The position numbers and the translations under genes are program-made. From contig JANNPX010000015.1 of the NCBI GenBank assembly GCA_031400455.1, forward strand, positions 1 to 64,000: a stretch of DNA of 64,000 bases. Reading direction: 5' to 3'. The notes under the pieces were generated by a model. The model was given only the letters and a program-made list of their open reading frames with translations. It was not told where the DNA came from and did no database searches. Of the stretch, positions 42,727-51,420 are shown one piece after another. The stretch is from JANXYW01 sp031400455 (GTDB taxonomy: Bacteria; Chloroflexota; Dehalococcoidia; DSTF01; JACRBR01). Position 1 is the stretch's first letter; every line of letters starts with the position of its first letter.

Positions 42727-43754
42727 TAGGGAAAGAGCCCGAGTGTCTGCAGGCCCGTTGTTTCGGGCAGACCGAGCATGACGTTCATGCACTGCACCAT
42801 CGCGCCCGCCGCGCCCTTGCCGAGATTGTCGAGCGCGGACGCGACGACGATCTGCCCCGTCTCGAGGTTGATGCTCGGATGCACCACGCAGTAGTTCGAC
42901 CCGGCGACGTGCTTCGTCGACGGAGGCGTGTCGGAGACGTGGACGAACGGCGCGTCGGCGTAGAACTCGCGGTAGAGCTGCTTGATGCCGTCGCGATCGA
43001 GCGTCACGCCCGCCCGCAGCTCGGCGTAGCAGGTGCTGAGGATGCCGCGCGTCATCGGAATGTAGTGCGGCACGAACGTGATCTCCGGCGCGGGCGCTTC
43101 GGCGAGCAGCCCCAGCTCCTGCGTCATCTCCGGTCGGTGGCGATGGCCGTCGAGCCCGTACGGCGCGACGTTCTCGTCCGCCTCGGAGAAGTGCACGGCC
43201 AGCCCGAGCGCGCGTCCGGCGCCCGAAAGCCCGGTCTTCGTGTCGGCGATCACGCGCCGCTCGATCAGCCCGCGCGCAAACAGCGGCGCCAGCGCCAGGA
43301 TCACGCCCGTCGAGTGGCACCCCGGAACCGCGATCAGCTTCGACGCCGCGATCTCGTCCCGGTGCAGTTCCGGAAGCCCGAACACTGATCGCGCCAGCAG
43401 GTGCGGCGCCGGGTGCGTCACCTTGTACGCGGCCTCGTACTCCTCGACGCGCTTCAGCCGGAAGTCGGCGCTGACGTCGATCACCGGCACGCCTGCATCG
43501 ATCAGCGGCACCAGCTGCTCCGCCGCGGCGCCGTGCGGCAGCGCGGAGAAGACGACGTCGAGCCCGCTGGTGTCGAGCGCCTCGGTGATCGGCAGGTCAA
43601 TGGCGAAGAGGTGCGGGAACACCTCCGGCAGCCGCTTCCCGGCCGCGCTCCGCCCCGTCACGCCCGCCAGCCGCACATCAGGATGCGCATACAGCAGCCG
43701 CGCCAGCTCACCGCCAGCGTAGCCAGTAACGTTCAGGATGCCGACGGATTTCAT
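42726..43754 (-). CDS. argC: N-acetyl-gamma-glutamyl-phosphate reductase
   Basis: A 342-residue reductase of arginine synthesis, using NADPH to reduce acetylglutamyl phosphate. The N-terminal NADP loop is VGILNVTGYAGGELARLL. The active-site Cys lies in VPGCHSTGVIL. SALPHGAAAE and KTGLSGAGRA follow. ATG 43754 is preceded by GAGAG. A TATACT -10-like box lies at 43783-43778. It is first of an overlapping argC-argJ-argB run. argD, argF and argG are not here. Confidence 0.95.
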   Translation of the reverse strand: MKSVGILNVTGYAGGELARLLYAHPDVRLAGVTGRSAAGKRLPEVFPHLFAIDLPITEALDTSGLDVVFSALPHGAAAEQLVPLIDAGVPVIDVSADFRLKRVEEYEAAYKVTHPAPHLLARSVFGLPELHRDEIAASKLIAVPGCHSTGVILALAPLFARGLIERRVIADTKTGLSGAGRALGLAVHFSEADENVAPYGLDGHRHRPEMTQELGLLAEAPAPEITFVPHYIPMTRGILSTCYAELRAGVTLDRDGIKQLYREFYADAPFVHVSDTPPSTKHVAGSNYCVVHPSINLETGQIVVASALDNLGKGAAGAMVQCMNVMLGLPETTGLQTLGLFP

Positions 43755-43777
43755 GCGTGATCTCTCATAAGACGGGC

Positions 43778-43783
43778 AGTATA
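43778..43783 (-). promoter_or_regulatory. -10 box TATACT upstream of argC
   Basis: TATACT on the minus strand, 23 bases before the argC ATG. No clear -35. No obvious ARG-box palindrome is visible. Confidence 0.45.
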
Positions 43784-43876
43784 GCGGAGTGAACCCGGAC
43801 CGAGCGTCGTTCGCGGCAGGCCGATCGTTCGGTGCCAAACGGCGGCGACGAGAGAGCCAGACATCGACGTTAGCGC

Positions 43877-44152
43877 CTACACCCCGCCGGCAACGGCCGG
43901 CACGATGCTCACCTCATCCGACGCTTTCAGCGCGGTCGCGAGGTTCGACAGGAAGCGGACGTCTTCACCGTTGACGTAGATGTTCACGAAGCGGCGGATC
44001 TCGCCGTCTTCTCCGACGATGCGCTCCTTGATGCCGGGGTAATCGGCTTCGAGCAGGTCGACGGCTTCGCCGAGCGTGGACGCCGTGCTCGTGACGATGT
44101 CGATGTCGTTCGTGAGCTTGCGGAGCGGCATAGGGATGCGGATCTGGGCCAT
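43877..44152 (-). CDS. MoaD/ThiS-like ubiquitin-fold sulfur carrier protein
   Basis: A 91-residue beta-grasp protein resembling MoaD, ThiS and CysO. IRIPMPLRKLTND opens it, FVNIYVNGEDVRFL is the central strand pair, and the end is DEVSIVPAVAGGV. A sulfur carrier normally ends in Gly-Gly, which is adenylated and thiocarboxylated. Here one Val follows the Gly-Gly, so removal of that residue, as Mec peptidases do for CysO-type carriers, would be needed. It follows the NIL protein across a heptamer array. It probably supplies sulfur to a biosynthetic enzyme. Confidence 0.85.
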   Translation of the reverse strand: MAQIRIPMPLRKLTNDIDIVTSTASTLGEAVDLLEADYPGIKERIVGEDGEIRRFVNIYVNGEDVRFLSNLATALKASDEVSIVPAVAGGV

Positions 44153-44153
44153 G

Positions 44154-44188
44154 TTAGTTCCTAGTGACTAGTGGATAGTGGATAGAGG
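44154..44188. repeat. Tandem heptamer array between NIL and MoaD genes
   Basis: Units ttagttc, ctagtga, ctagtgg, atagtgg, atagagg directly before the MoaD-like start. One of the clearest period-7 arrays in the window. Confidence 0.75.
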
Positions 44189-44201
44189 CGGCGACGGTGC
44201 C

Positions 44202-44444
44202 TCAGCCTTCGACTATGTCGCCTTGCACGGGGTCGACGCGGACGCCCTTGGACGCCACCCACTCGAGCGCGCGCTCGATCTCGTCGATCGGGCCATCCAT
44301 CTCGAGGACGACCCAGCCGCGGTCTTCGGTGACATCAGCGCGGCGGACGTTGGTGATGATGCTGTACTGCTTGCCGATTTCGTAGATGATCGGCAGCGTG
44401 ATCAGCTCTTGCGGGAACGTGAACTTCACTCGTTGCTTTGCCAT
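44202..44444 (-). CDS. NIL domain protein (80 aa)
   Basis: An 80-residue single NIL domain, a ferredoxin-like fold named for the C-terminal domain of MetN, with strands RVKFTFPQ, ITNVRRADV and WVVLEMDGPI. Single-domain NIL proteins occur beside methionine and sulfur metabolism genes, and several are linked to homocysteine formation from aspartate semialdehyde. GGAAGG lies before the ATG. It is between the threonine synthase and MoaD-like genes. Confidence 0.85.
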   Translation of the reverse strand: MAKQRVKFTFPQELITLPIIYEIGKQYSIITNVRRADVTEDRGWVVLEMDGPIDEIERALEWVASKGVRVDPVQGDIVEG

Positions 44445-44504
44445 CGTATGTCCTTCCGTGCGGGCCGTGTGCCCGGAATGTCTATCCTAGCCGGATGGGG
44501 CCGC

Positions 44505-45767
<1,263 letters not shown>

Positions 45768-45786
45768 GATGACCTCCGAACCGGGC

Positions 45787-45856
45787 TCCCGCGCGCAGGG
45801 CAGCGGGAACGTACTGGGTGAGCTATCCCAGGCGGGCGCCCCGGCTCTCCCGGGGC
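45787..45856 (-). ncRNA. Structured 5-prime leader of threonine synthase (candidate)
   Basis: Three consecutive stems can form: 45838-45856 (gccccgg/ccggggc), 45814-45831 (ctggg/cccag) and 45787-45808 (tcccgc/gcggga). The loop ctct of the first can pair instead with agag at 45857-45860, an alternative fold. I do not recognise a known riboswitch or a T-box. It could be an attenuator. Confidence 0.35.
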
Positions 45857-45860
45857 AGAG

Positions 45861-46170
45861 GCATCACCATGGTGTGGAGGTTCATCGTACTCCGCGCATA
45901 TGGACAATCCGCCCAGAGGCGGAGTTGGCATAAGGCTAACAATCGAGTCCGGAGATGTCAATTCCGAATGGGTCATCGGTCTTCGGTATCGGCCGTCAGG
46001 CAGCGTGGAGCTACGGTTGGCCCCGAGTGACACACAGCAACACGCGCCAGAATTCACGAGCGTTAACATCGCGATGCGGACGCGGGCCACCGGTTCTCAG
46101 CCGCGTGGCTCACACTGGGTATGGAGTCGCCAGCAGTGTGGCGTCAATTGACAAGGAATCGGAGGCAAAC
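45861..46170. other. Intergenic stretch without a recognisable gene
   Basis: Divergent region between the thrC leader and the DUF4177-like gene. Short open frames here show no ribosome site or recognisable product. It probably contains the divergent promoters of both genes; no convincing -35/-10 pair stands out. Confidence 0.5.
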
Positions 46171-46380
46171 GTGACTCTCGAAGTAGTGTTCATTCCCCGT
46201 TCTGGCGCGACGGCAGCCGGTAAGGATTGGGATACGTTCATGGAGTTGCAGGCCGAGGTGCTGACCGAGCGGGCGAGCGGTGGATGGGACCTGGTATCCG
46301 TGCTGGATGTGGTCACGCCTGCTGCGATGCGAGAGGCTTCCCGCACGGGCGGAGTCATGCTCTACTTTCGGCGAACCTGA
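46171..46380 (+). CDS. Small DUF4177-like protein (69 aa)
   Basis: A 69-residue protein. It reads as a beta strand, a helix with LQAEVLTERASGGWDLVSV, and a final MLYFRR strand. The G-W-D/E-L-V-S-V plus terminal Y-F-R/K-R is the DUF4177 pattern. GTG 46171 has GGAGG at proper spacing. An in-frame reading from upstream is open but lacks a ribosome site. It directly precedes the P450 gene on the same strand. Confidence 0.65.
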   Translation: MTLEVVFIPRSGATAAGKDWDTFMELQAEVLTERASGGWDLVSVLDVVTPAAMREASRTGGVMLYFRRT

Positions 46381-46400
46381 TCGACTGAGCGAGGCGCACC

Positions 46401-47633
46401 ATCACGACTGAATCCGAACCCAAGACTGCGGCAACGCCGGTCCCGACCGGCATCCAGCTCACGGCACTCGATCCCGTGTTCGCTGCGGATCCGTATCCGG
46501 TGCTGGCGGAAGTCCGTGAGCGCGAACCGGTGCATTACGACGCCGTCATCAAGCGCTGGGTACTGACGCGATTCGACGACGTCGATGAGGTGCTGCGCGA
46601 CCGCACGCTGGCCGTTGACGCGCGGAAGGCGGCGCCCGGCACCTACATGGCGATGTTCGCTGAACGCGACCGCGAGCCGAGCATGCTCATGCAGGACGAC
46701 CCGACGCACGCACGGCTGCGCGGCCTCGTGAACAAGACATTCACGCCGCGCGCGGTCGAACTGCTGGCGCCGCGCATCCAGGAGATCGTCGACGAACTGC
46801 TGGATGCCGTTACCGGAAGCGAGAGCTTCGACCTGATCGGCGCATTCGCGGGCCCGCTGCCAACGATCGTTATCGCGGAGATGCTCGGTGTCGACGCGCA
46901 GGATCGCGCCGACTTCAAGCGCTGGTCCGACGACGGCGTCGCCAGCTTCGATCCGTTCCCCACGGACGAGGTGCGCGCGAAGGTGCTGGCCGCCAACACA
47001 GCGATGGACGCATACTTCCGACGCGTGCTCGCCGAGCGACGGGCGGCGCCGCGCGACGACATGATGAGCGCACTGCTCGCGGTCGAAGAGGACGGGCAGA
47101 AGCTCTCCGAAGAAGAGATCGTCACGATGTGCAGCCTGGTGCTTGCCGCCGGCAACGTGACCACGACCGACCTCATCGGCAACGGCGTCTACGCGTTGCT
47201 CACGCATCCCGACGAATGGCGCCAGCTGCGCGACGATCCGTCGCTGATCAAGAACGCCGTTGAGGAGATGCTGCGTTACGAGACGCCGGTCGTGCAGACG
47301 GGCCGCATACTGACGAGCGACGGCGCGATCGCCGGCTGCCCGGTGCGCGCCCATGAGTCTGTGCTGACCTCGCTCGCCGCCGCGAACCGCGATCCGGCGG
47401 TGTACCCGGAGCCGGACCGATTCGACATCACGCGCAGCGACGTGCGGCATCACTCGTTCGGCGGTGGCTCACATTTCTGCCTCGGCGCGCCGCTCGCGCG
47501 CCTGGAGGCCCAACTCGCCATCAGCACGCTGGTGCGGAGATTCCCAGAGCTCCGGATGGCGGACGAACCGCTAGAGTGGCGGCGGATCCCGGCGTTCCGC
47601 GGACTGGTGAAGCTGACGGTGCGTCCGGCGTAG
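46401..47633 (+). CDS. Cytochrome P450
   Basis: About 410 residues of a soluble bacterial P450. The heme loop is FGGGSHFCLGAPLARLE, the ExxR pair is in VEEMLRYETP, and the I-helix reads AAGNVTTTDLIG. The usual acid in A-G-x-D/E-T-T is Val here. An electron-transfer partner is not adjacent. Coding-like sequence (TTESEPKTAATPVPTGIQLTALDPVF) begins at an ATC at 46401 after a GAGG site, with no ATG or GTG until GTG 46476, which would remove the conserved LDPVFAADPYP start. ATC may be a rare start or a changed ATG. Confidence 0.85.
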   Translation: MTTESEPKTAATPVPTGIQLTALDPVFAADPYPVLAEVREREPVHYDAVIKRWVLTRFDDVDEVLRDRTLAVDARKAAPGTYMAMFAERDREPSMLMQDDPTHARLRGLVNKTFTPRAVELLAPRIQEIVDELLDAVTGSESFDLIGAFAGPLPTIVIAEMLGVDAQDRADFKRWSDDGVASFDPFPTDEVRAKVLAANTAMDAYFRRVLAERRAAPRDDMMSALLAVEEDGQKLSEEEIVTMCSLVLAAGNVTTTDLIGNGVYALLTHPDEWRQLRDDPSLIKNAVEEMLRYETPVVQTGRILTSDGAIAGCPVRAHESVLTSLAAANRDPAVYPEPDRFDITRSDVRHHSFGGGSHFCLGAPLARLEAQLAISTLVRRFPELRMADEPLEWRRIPAFRGLVKLTVRPA

Positions 47634-47654
47634 GCTCAGCCTCGCAAATCCCGA

Positions 47655-48701
47655 CTACAGCGCCGCAGCGCCACCATCGGCCGCATCCGCACCCGCAACC
47701 GGCCCGTCACGCGGTTTGCGGCCGAACGAGAACACATCGTCCAAGCTGAGGCCCAACGCCCACATAGCGGCGAAGCCGGCGCCCGTGATCCAGCCGATGT
47801 TGAAGATGTGCACGCCGATGGCGAAGCCGCCCGCCAGACTCCCATCGACGCCCAGCGCCTTCGTCAGCTCCGTCATCGCCACCTCGAACGCGCCGATGTT
47901 CGACGGCGTGATCGGGATCGAACTGACGAGGTTCGCGGCCACCATGATCAGCATCCACGACGGCATCGACAGATGGATGCCGAACGCAAGTCCGAACAGC
48001 GCGAACATGCCGACTTCGATCAACCAAATCGCGAACGAGAGGCCGATCGCCTGCGCACCCAGGCGCGGGTTGCGGAACACCGCCAACCCATCGATGAAAT
48101 GCGGCACCGCCTCCTCGAGCGCGAGCCGCAGGCGATCGGGTAGCGCCGGCATGATGCCGCGAGCGGTCCATCCGTCCTCGAGCTTCAGGTGCGAAAGCGG
48201 GATGACGGCGATCAGTCCGCCGGCGACGCCGCCGAGCACGCCCCAGAAGATGGCGGTCGGAAAGTTCGGAAGATCGATCAGTGCGAGGCCGATCAGCCCA
48301 AGCACGGCGAAACAGAGGCCGTCGAGCAGCGACTCCGTGGCGAAGACGGTCGCGGCGAGTCGTGCGCGGCTGATGTCGTAGCGCTGCGCCGGCACCTGCA
48401 CGCGGATCAGGTCGCCGATGCGGGCCGGCACGATGTTATTGGCCAGGTTCGAGACGAGCAGGATGCCGAAGAGCGGCGGTAGCGGAAGGTCCGCGAAGGT
48501 GGACATCATCACGCGCCAGCGCTGCGCGACAAGCAGCTTGGCGATGCCGAACAGCGCGAGGCCGGGGATGACGTAGAAGTAGTTGGCGTAGCGCAGCGCC
48601 CGCGCCGCCTGCTCCAGATCGATGCGCCAGAGGAGGAGCGCCAGAAGCGCGACGCTGACGGCGATGCGGATGATCAGGCGGCGTTCCGAGAAGCGCGTCA
48701 T
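47655..48701 (-). CDS. Lysylphosphatidylglycerol synthase transmembrane-like protein (flippase-like)
   Basis: A protein of about 348 residues with seven to eight helices, of the UPF0104/LPG_synthase_TM group. LALLLWRIDLEQAARALRYANYFYVIPGLAL and NIVPARIGDLIRVQVPAQRYDISRARLAATVFATESLLDG are the recognised elements. Related proteins move or modify lipids across the membrane. It ends close to the P450 gene, converging with it. Start set at ATG 48701; upstream starts would extend through the likely promoter. Confidence 0.8.
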   Translation of the reverse strand: MTRFSERRLIIRIAVSVALLALLLWRIDLEQAARALRYANYFYVIPGLALFGIAKLLVAQRWRVMMSTFADLPLPPLFGILLVSNLANNIVPARIGDLIRVQVPAQRYDISRARLAATVFATESLLDGLCFAVLGLIGLALIDLPNFPTAIFWGVLGGVAGGLIAVIPLSHLKLEDGWTARGIMPALPDRLRLALEEAVPHFIDGLAVFRNPRLGAQAIGLSFAIWLIEVGMFALFGLAFGIHLSMPSWMLIMVAANLVSSIPITPSNIGAFEVAMTELTKALGVDGSLAGGFAIGVHIFNIGWITGAGFAAMWALGLSLDDVFSFGRKPRDGPVAGADAADGGAAAL

Positions 48702-48806
48702 GCTGTACAGCGGCCTCCGGCCAACGGTACCATGACGCACGCTCGTTACGAGTATGTTACGTCGCCTGGCAGGGCCCCGGCGACCCTTCCCGTCGCCGCG
48801 CGCATA

Positions 48807-48831
48807 GTCTATAACAATCGTAGCTATAGAC
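48807..48831. promoter_or_regulatory. Inverted repeat GTCTATA-N11-TATAGAC between divergent genes
   Basis: Arms at 48807-48813 and 48825-48831 are exact reverse complements. Each strand carries a TATA-like -10 sequence (TATAAC on plus, TATAGC/TATAGT on minus). It may be a bidirectional promoter with an operator for the flanking genes. Confidence 0.5.
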
Positions 48832-48892
48832 GGCACGCCACTATTCGCACCTGAATCGGCCCGCTTCGGCGGCTACGCGGAGGAGCACAACC

Positions 48893-50257
48893 ATGGTCAT
48901 CACCACGAAGGTCAACACCGAGCGGGTGTACTACAACTACGAAGGCAACCTGCCGCCCGTGACGCTCGAACCGGAGCCCGTGACGCCGCCTTCGATGCAG
49001 GACGACCTGCCGAAGTTGATCACCGACACGACGCTCCGAGACGGCGCGCAGGACAGCCGCTTCGCCGTCTTCCCGCCCGAGACGCGGCTGAAGTACTACG
49101 ACCTGCTCCACCGCCTCGACAACGGGAGCGGCGCCATCTACGCCGTCGAAGCCTTCATCTATCAGAAGCGCGACGTCTGGACGCTCGAGAAGCTGCTTGA
49201 GCGCGGCTATGAGTGGCCGAAGGTCACGACGTGGACGCGCGCGACGCCGAAGGACATCAAGCTGCTGATGGAGGTATCGCAGGGGAAGGTGAAAGAGACG
49301 GGGATGCTGGCGTCGGCGTCCGACCACCACATCTTCGACAAGCTGAACTACGCGTCGAAAGAAGAGGCGATCGAGAAGTACCTCCAGCCGATCGTGACGG
49401 CGCTGGAGAACAACATTGTGCCGCGCGTGCACCTCGAAGACTGTACGCGCGCCGACATCTACGGATGGGTCATCCCGTTCATCCAACGCGTGATGGACGA
49501 GAGCAAGGGCATCGCGAAGTTCCGCATCTGTGACACGATCGGCTGGGGCAGTCCCGACCCGTACGCATCGCTGCCGTGGGGCGTTCCGCGACTGTTCACC
49601 GTGCTGCGCGCCGAGACCGGCGCCGAGCTGGAGTTCCACGGCCACAACGACTTCGGACTCGCGACCGCCAACTCGATCGCGTCGTGGCGCTACGGCGGTA
49701 AGAAGGTGAACGTCGCCTTCGCCGGCCTCGGCGAGCGCACGGGCAACACATCACTGGAGCAGACCATCGCCGCGCTGATCCGCCACTACGGCGACCCAGG
49801 CTTCGACCTGCACGCGCTCGAAGAGATGCGCCAGCTCGTCGACAAGGAAGTGATCGAGCTGAACGATCGCCTGCCGCTGATCGGCGAGGTCTTCACGACG
49901 ACGGCCGGCATCCACCAGGCAGGCGTCGGGCGGCAGGGCGCGGCGCCGGGCGGGCTGATCTATTTGCCGTTTGCGGCGTCGCTGTTCGGGCGGACGGAGG
50001 TCGAACTGAGCCGTGTCGGATCGCTATCCGGCTCGGAGGGCATCATCTCGGTGCTGAATCGCGAGCTGGAGCGGATGGGCAGCGAGACGCGCGTGAAGGA
50101 GACGAGCCGCGTCGTCAAGCAGATCTACGACCGCATCCAGGACGAGTACAACGGCCAGTACGACGAACAGCACGACCACTGGGTGAACGCCCGCCGCTCG
50201 TTCTTCACGTCAGAAGACATCATCGAGTTGGCAAAGGAGTTCGGCGCGCTGTCATAG
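48893..50257 (+). CDS. DRE-TIM acyltransferase (homocitrate/isopropylmalate/citrate synthase-like)
   Basis: A 454-residue enzyme of the HMGL-like DRE-TIM family. The D-x-T-x-R-D-G segment is ITDTTLRDGAQDSR. The metal-binding H-x-H-N-D is FHGHNDFGLATANS, and VAFAGLGERTGNTSLEQT is the family glycine loop. These enzymes join acetyl-CoA to a 2-oxo acid. Homocitrate, citramalate, isopropylmalate and Re-citrate synthase are all possible. In Dehalococcoides a member of this group makes citrate, but assignment here is inference. Single gene driven from the palindromic promoter region. Confidence 0.85.
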   Translation: MVITTKVNTERVYYNYEGNLPPVTLEPEPVTPPSMQDDLPKLITDTTLRDGAQDSRFAVFPPETRLKYYDLLHRLDNGSGAIYAVEAFIYQKRDVWTLEKLLERGYEWPKVTTWTRATPKDIKLLMEVSQGKVKETGMLASASDHHIFDKLNYASKEEAIEKYLQPIVTALENNIVPRVHLEDCTRADIYGWVIPFIQRVMDESKGIAKFRICDTIGWGSPDPYASLPWGVPRLFTVLRAETGAELEFHGHNDFGLATANSIASWRYGGKKVNVAFAGLGERTGNTSLEQTIAALIRHYGDPGFDLHALEEMRQLVDKEVIELNDRLPLIGEVFTTTAGIHQAGVGRQGAAPGGLIYLPFAASLFGRTEVELSRVGSLSGSEGIISVLNRELERMGSETRVKETSRVVKQIYDRIQDEYNGQYDEQHDHWVNARRSFFTSEDIIELAKEFGALS

Positions 50258-50279
50258 CAACCGCCCGGCTTGAGTTTGT

Positions 50280-50303
50280 AGGGGCACGGCGCGCCGTGCC
50301 CCT
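50280..50303. terminator. Perfect palindromic hairpin, bidirectional terminator
   Basis: Arms aggggcacggc and gccgtgcccct with a 2-base loop, followed by TTT on plus. It lies between convergent genes ending at 50257 and 50329. Member of the GTAGGGGC repeat family. Confidence 0.7.
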
Positions 50304-50328
50304 TTCCGTTTCTGGCGGCACTTCGTGC

Positions 50329-51210
50329 CTAGGAAGGCCGCTCCGCCGCGACGATGGCCGCGAGCGTCTCCGCCGGAACGGCCAGCCGAGCATCGCCAGC
50401 CACCATCCGGCGAAGCTCTTCGAGCGCATCGGCGTCAGCCGCACTGGACAGGCCGGCGAGCCGATCGATGAGCGGAGCTTCCGCCTCACAGGCGCCCTCC
50501 ACTTCGGCGAGGCCGTACCACCCCCACGGCAGAAGCTCGATCTTCTGGAGCGCGGCAAGGTCGAGCAGCAGATCGCCGAGTACCTCAACGATCCCCCAGT
50601 TGTCCGTGCCATCGACACCGAACGTCATCGGGTCCGCGCCACCACTCCGGCAAGATGACCACGCGTCGCCCGCCACGCGAAAGCGGTCTCGCGGAACGTC
50701 CAGCAGATCGAAATCGGGCTTGTAGAACTTCGCCTGATGCTCGTCCACCTGCGCATCAACGAGGATCCAGCGCCGCTCACCGGCATTCCAGTACTCACCC
50801 ACCCAGTGATCGAGGTTCTTGCCCGCCTGAAAGTAGTTCGCGAAGCCGACGCGTGCGCGCGCAGGGATGCCTTTGTGGCGCAAGCCGGCGACGAACAACG
50901 TGACGAAGTGCCGGCAGACGCCGACGACGCGGCGGGCCGGCGGTCGACCCGCCACGAGCGGCGCATCGTCGATACGCGACGCGCACGCGAGCATGGCGAC
51001 CGTGCCGTGAAGTTGCTTCTCTGCTCGCCGCTCCGCTGAGAGCATGACGCCGTACGCGGGCGCCAGCGCCTCGTGGATGAGGAGCCCCTGCACGAATTTC
51101 ACGATGGCAGCGACGTCAGCCGGAAGCGCATCGATCTGATCCGCGAACGCGCCGACGCTCGTGAACTGGCCGGGTGAGGTGTAGTAGGCGAGGAGTTCGT
51201 CGTGGGCCAT
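50329..51210 (-). CDS. Transglutaminase-like domain protein
   Basis: A protein of about 293 residues with a transglutaminase/cysteine-protease-like core. The Cys is in GVCRHFVTLFVAGLRHKGIPARARVGF, the His in NLDHWVGEYW and the Asp in WILVDAQVD, giving the Cys-His-Asp triad in the right order. Substrate and site of action are unknown; no signal peptide is seen. ATG 51210 is chosen; an in-frame start about 40 codons earlier is possible but adds no family sequence. A C-terminal tail of about 70 residues is alanine/glutamate-rich. Confidence 0.8.
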   Translation of the reverse strand: MAHDELLAYYTSPGQFTSVGAFADQIDALPADVAAIVKFVQGLLIHEALAPAYGVMLSAERRAEKQLHGTVAMLACASRIDDAPLVAGRPPARRVVGVCRHFVTLFVAGLRHKGIPARARVGFANYFQAGKNLDHWVGEYWNAGERRWILVDAQVDEHQAKFYKPDFDLLDVPRDRFRVAGDAWSSCRSGGADPMTFGVDGTDNWGIVEVLGDLLLDLAALQKIELLPWGWYGLAEVEGACEAEAPLIDRLAGLSSAADADALEELRRMVAGDARLAVPAETLAAIVAAERPS

Positions 51211-51371
51211 GGGTCTGAGTGTGAGCCGCTTCACGACGAACGGCAATAGGATGCTGACATCGCCTGTCACCATCTCGATCGATGGTACAAAGCAAAACGC
51301 CCCGCATTCGGGGCGCTGCTCGTACATGCCGTCACGCGGGGCCGAGTCCGCGTTCGGGCGGTATCACAAGA

Positions 51372-51420
51372 GAACTACAAACCACCAACTACCGACTACC
51401 GACTACGAACTCCCGCCTAC
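51372..51420. repeat. Tandem heptamer array (seven units)
   Basis: Units gaactac, aaaccac, caactac, cgactac, cgactac, gaactcc, cgcctac. It is the longest array in the window. The last unit includes the stop codon of the GT2 gene. Confidence 0.8.

Noticed and set aside
41212..43388. Long plus-strand open frames opposite argB, argJ and argC
   Set aside because: They are rich in Arg, His and Asp with no known domain. The minus strand carries complete arginine enzymes with active-site motifs.
45818..46151. Short plus-strand frames between thrC and the DUF4177-like gene
   Set aside because: No ribosome site, no recognisable fold, and they overlap each other in different frames.
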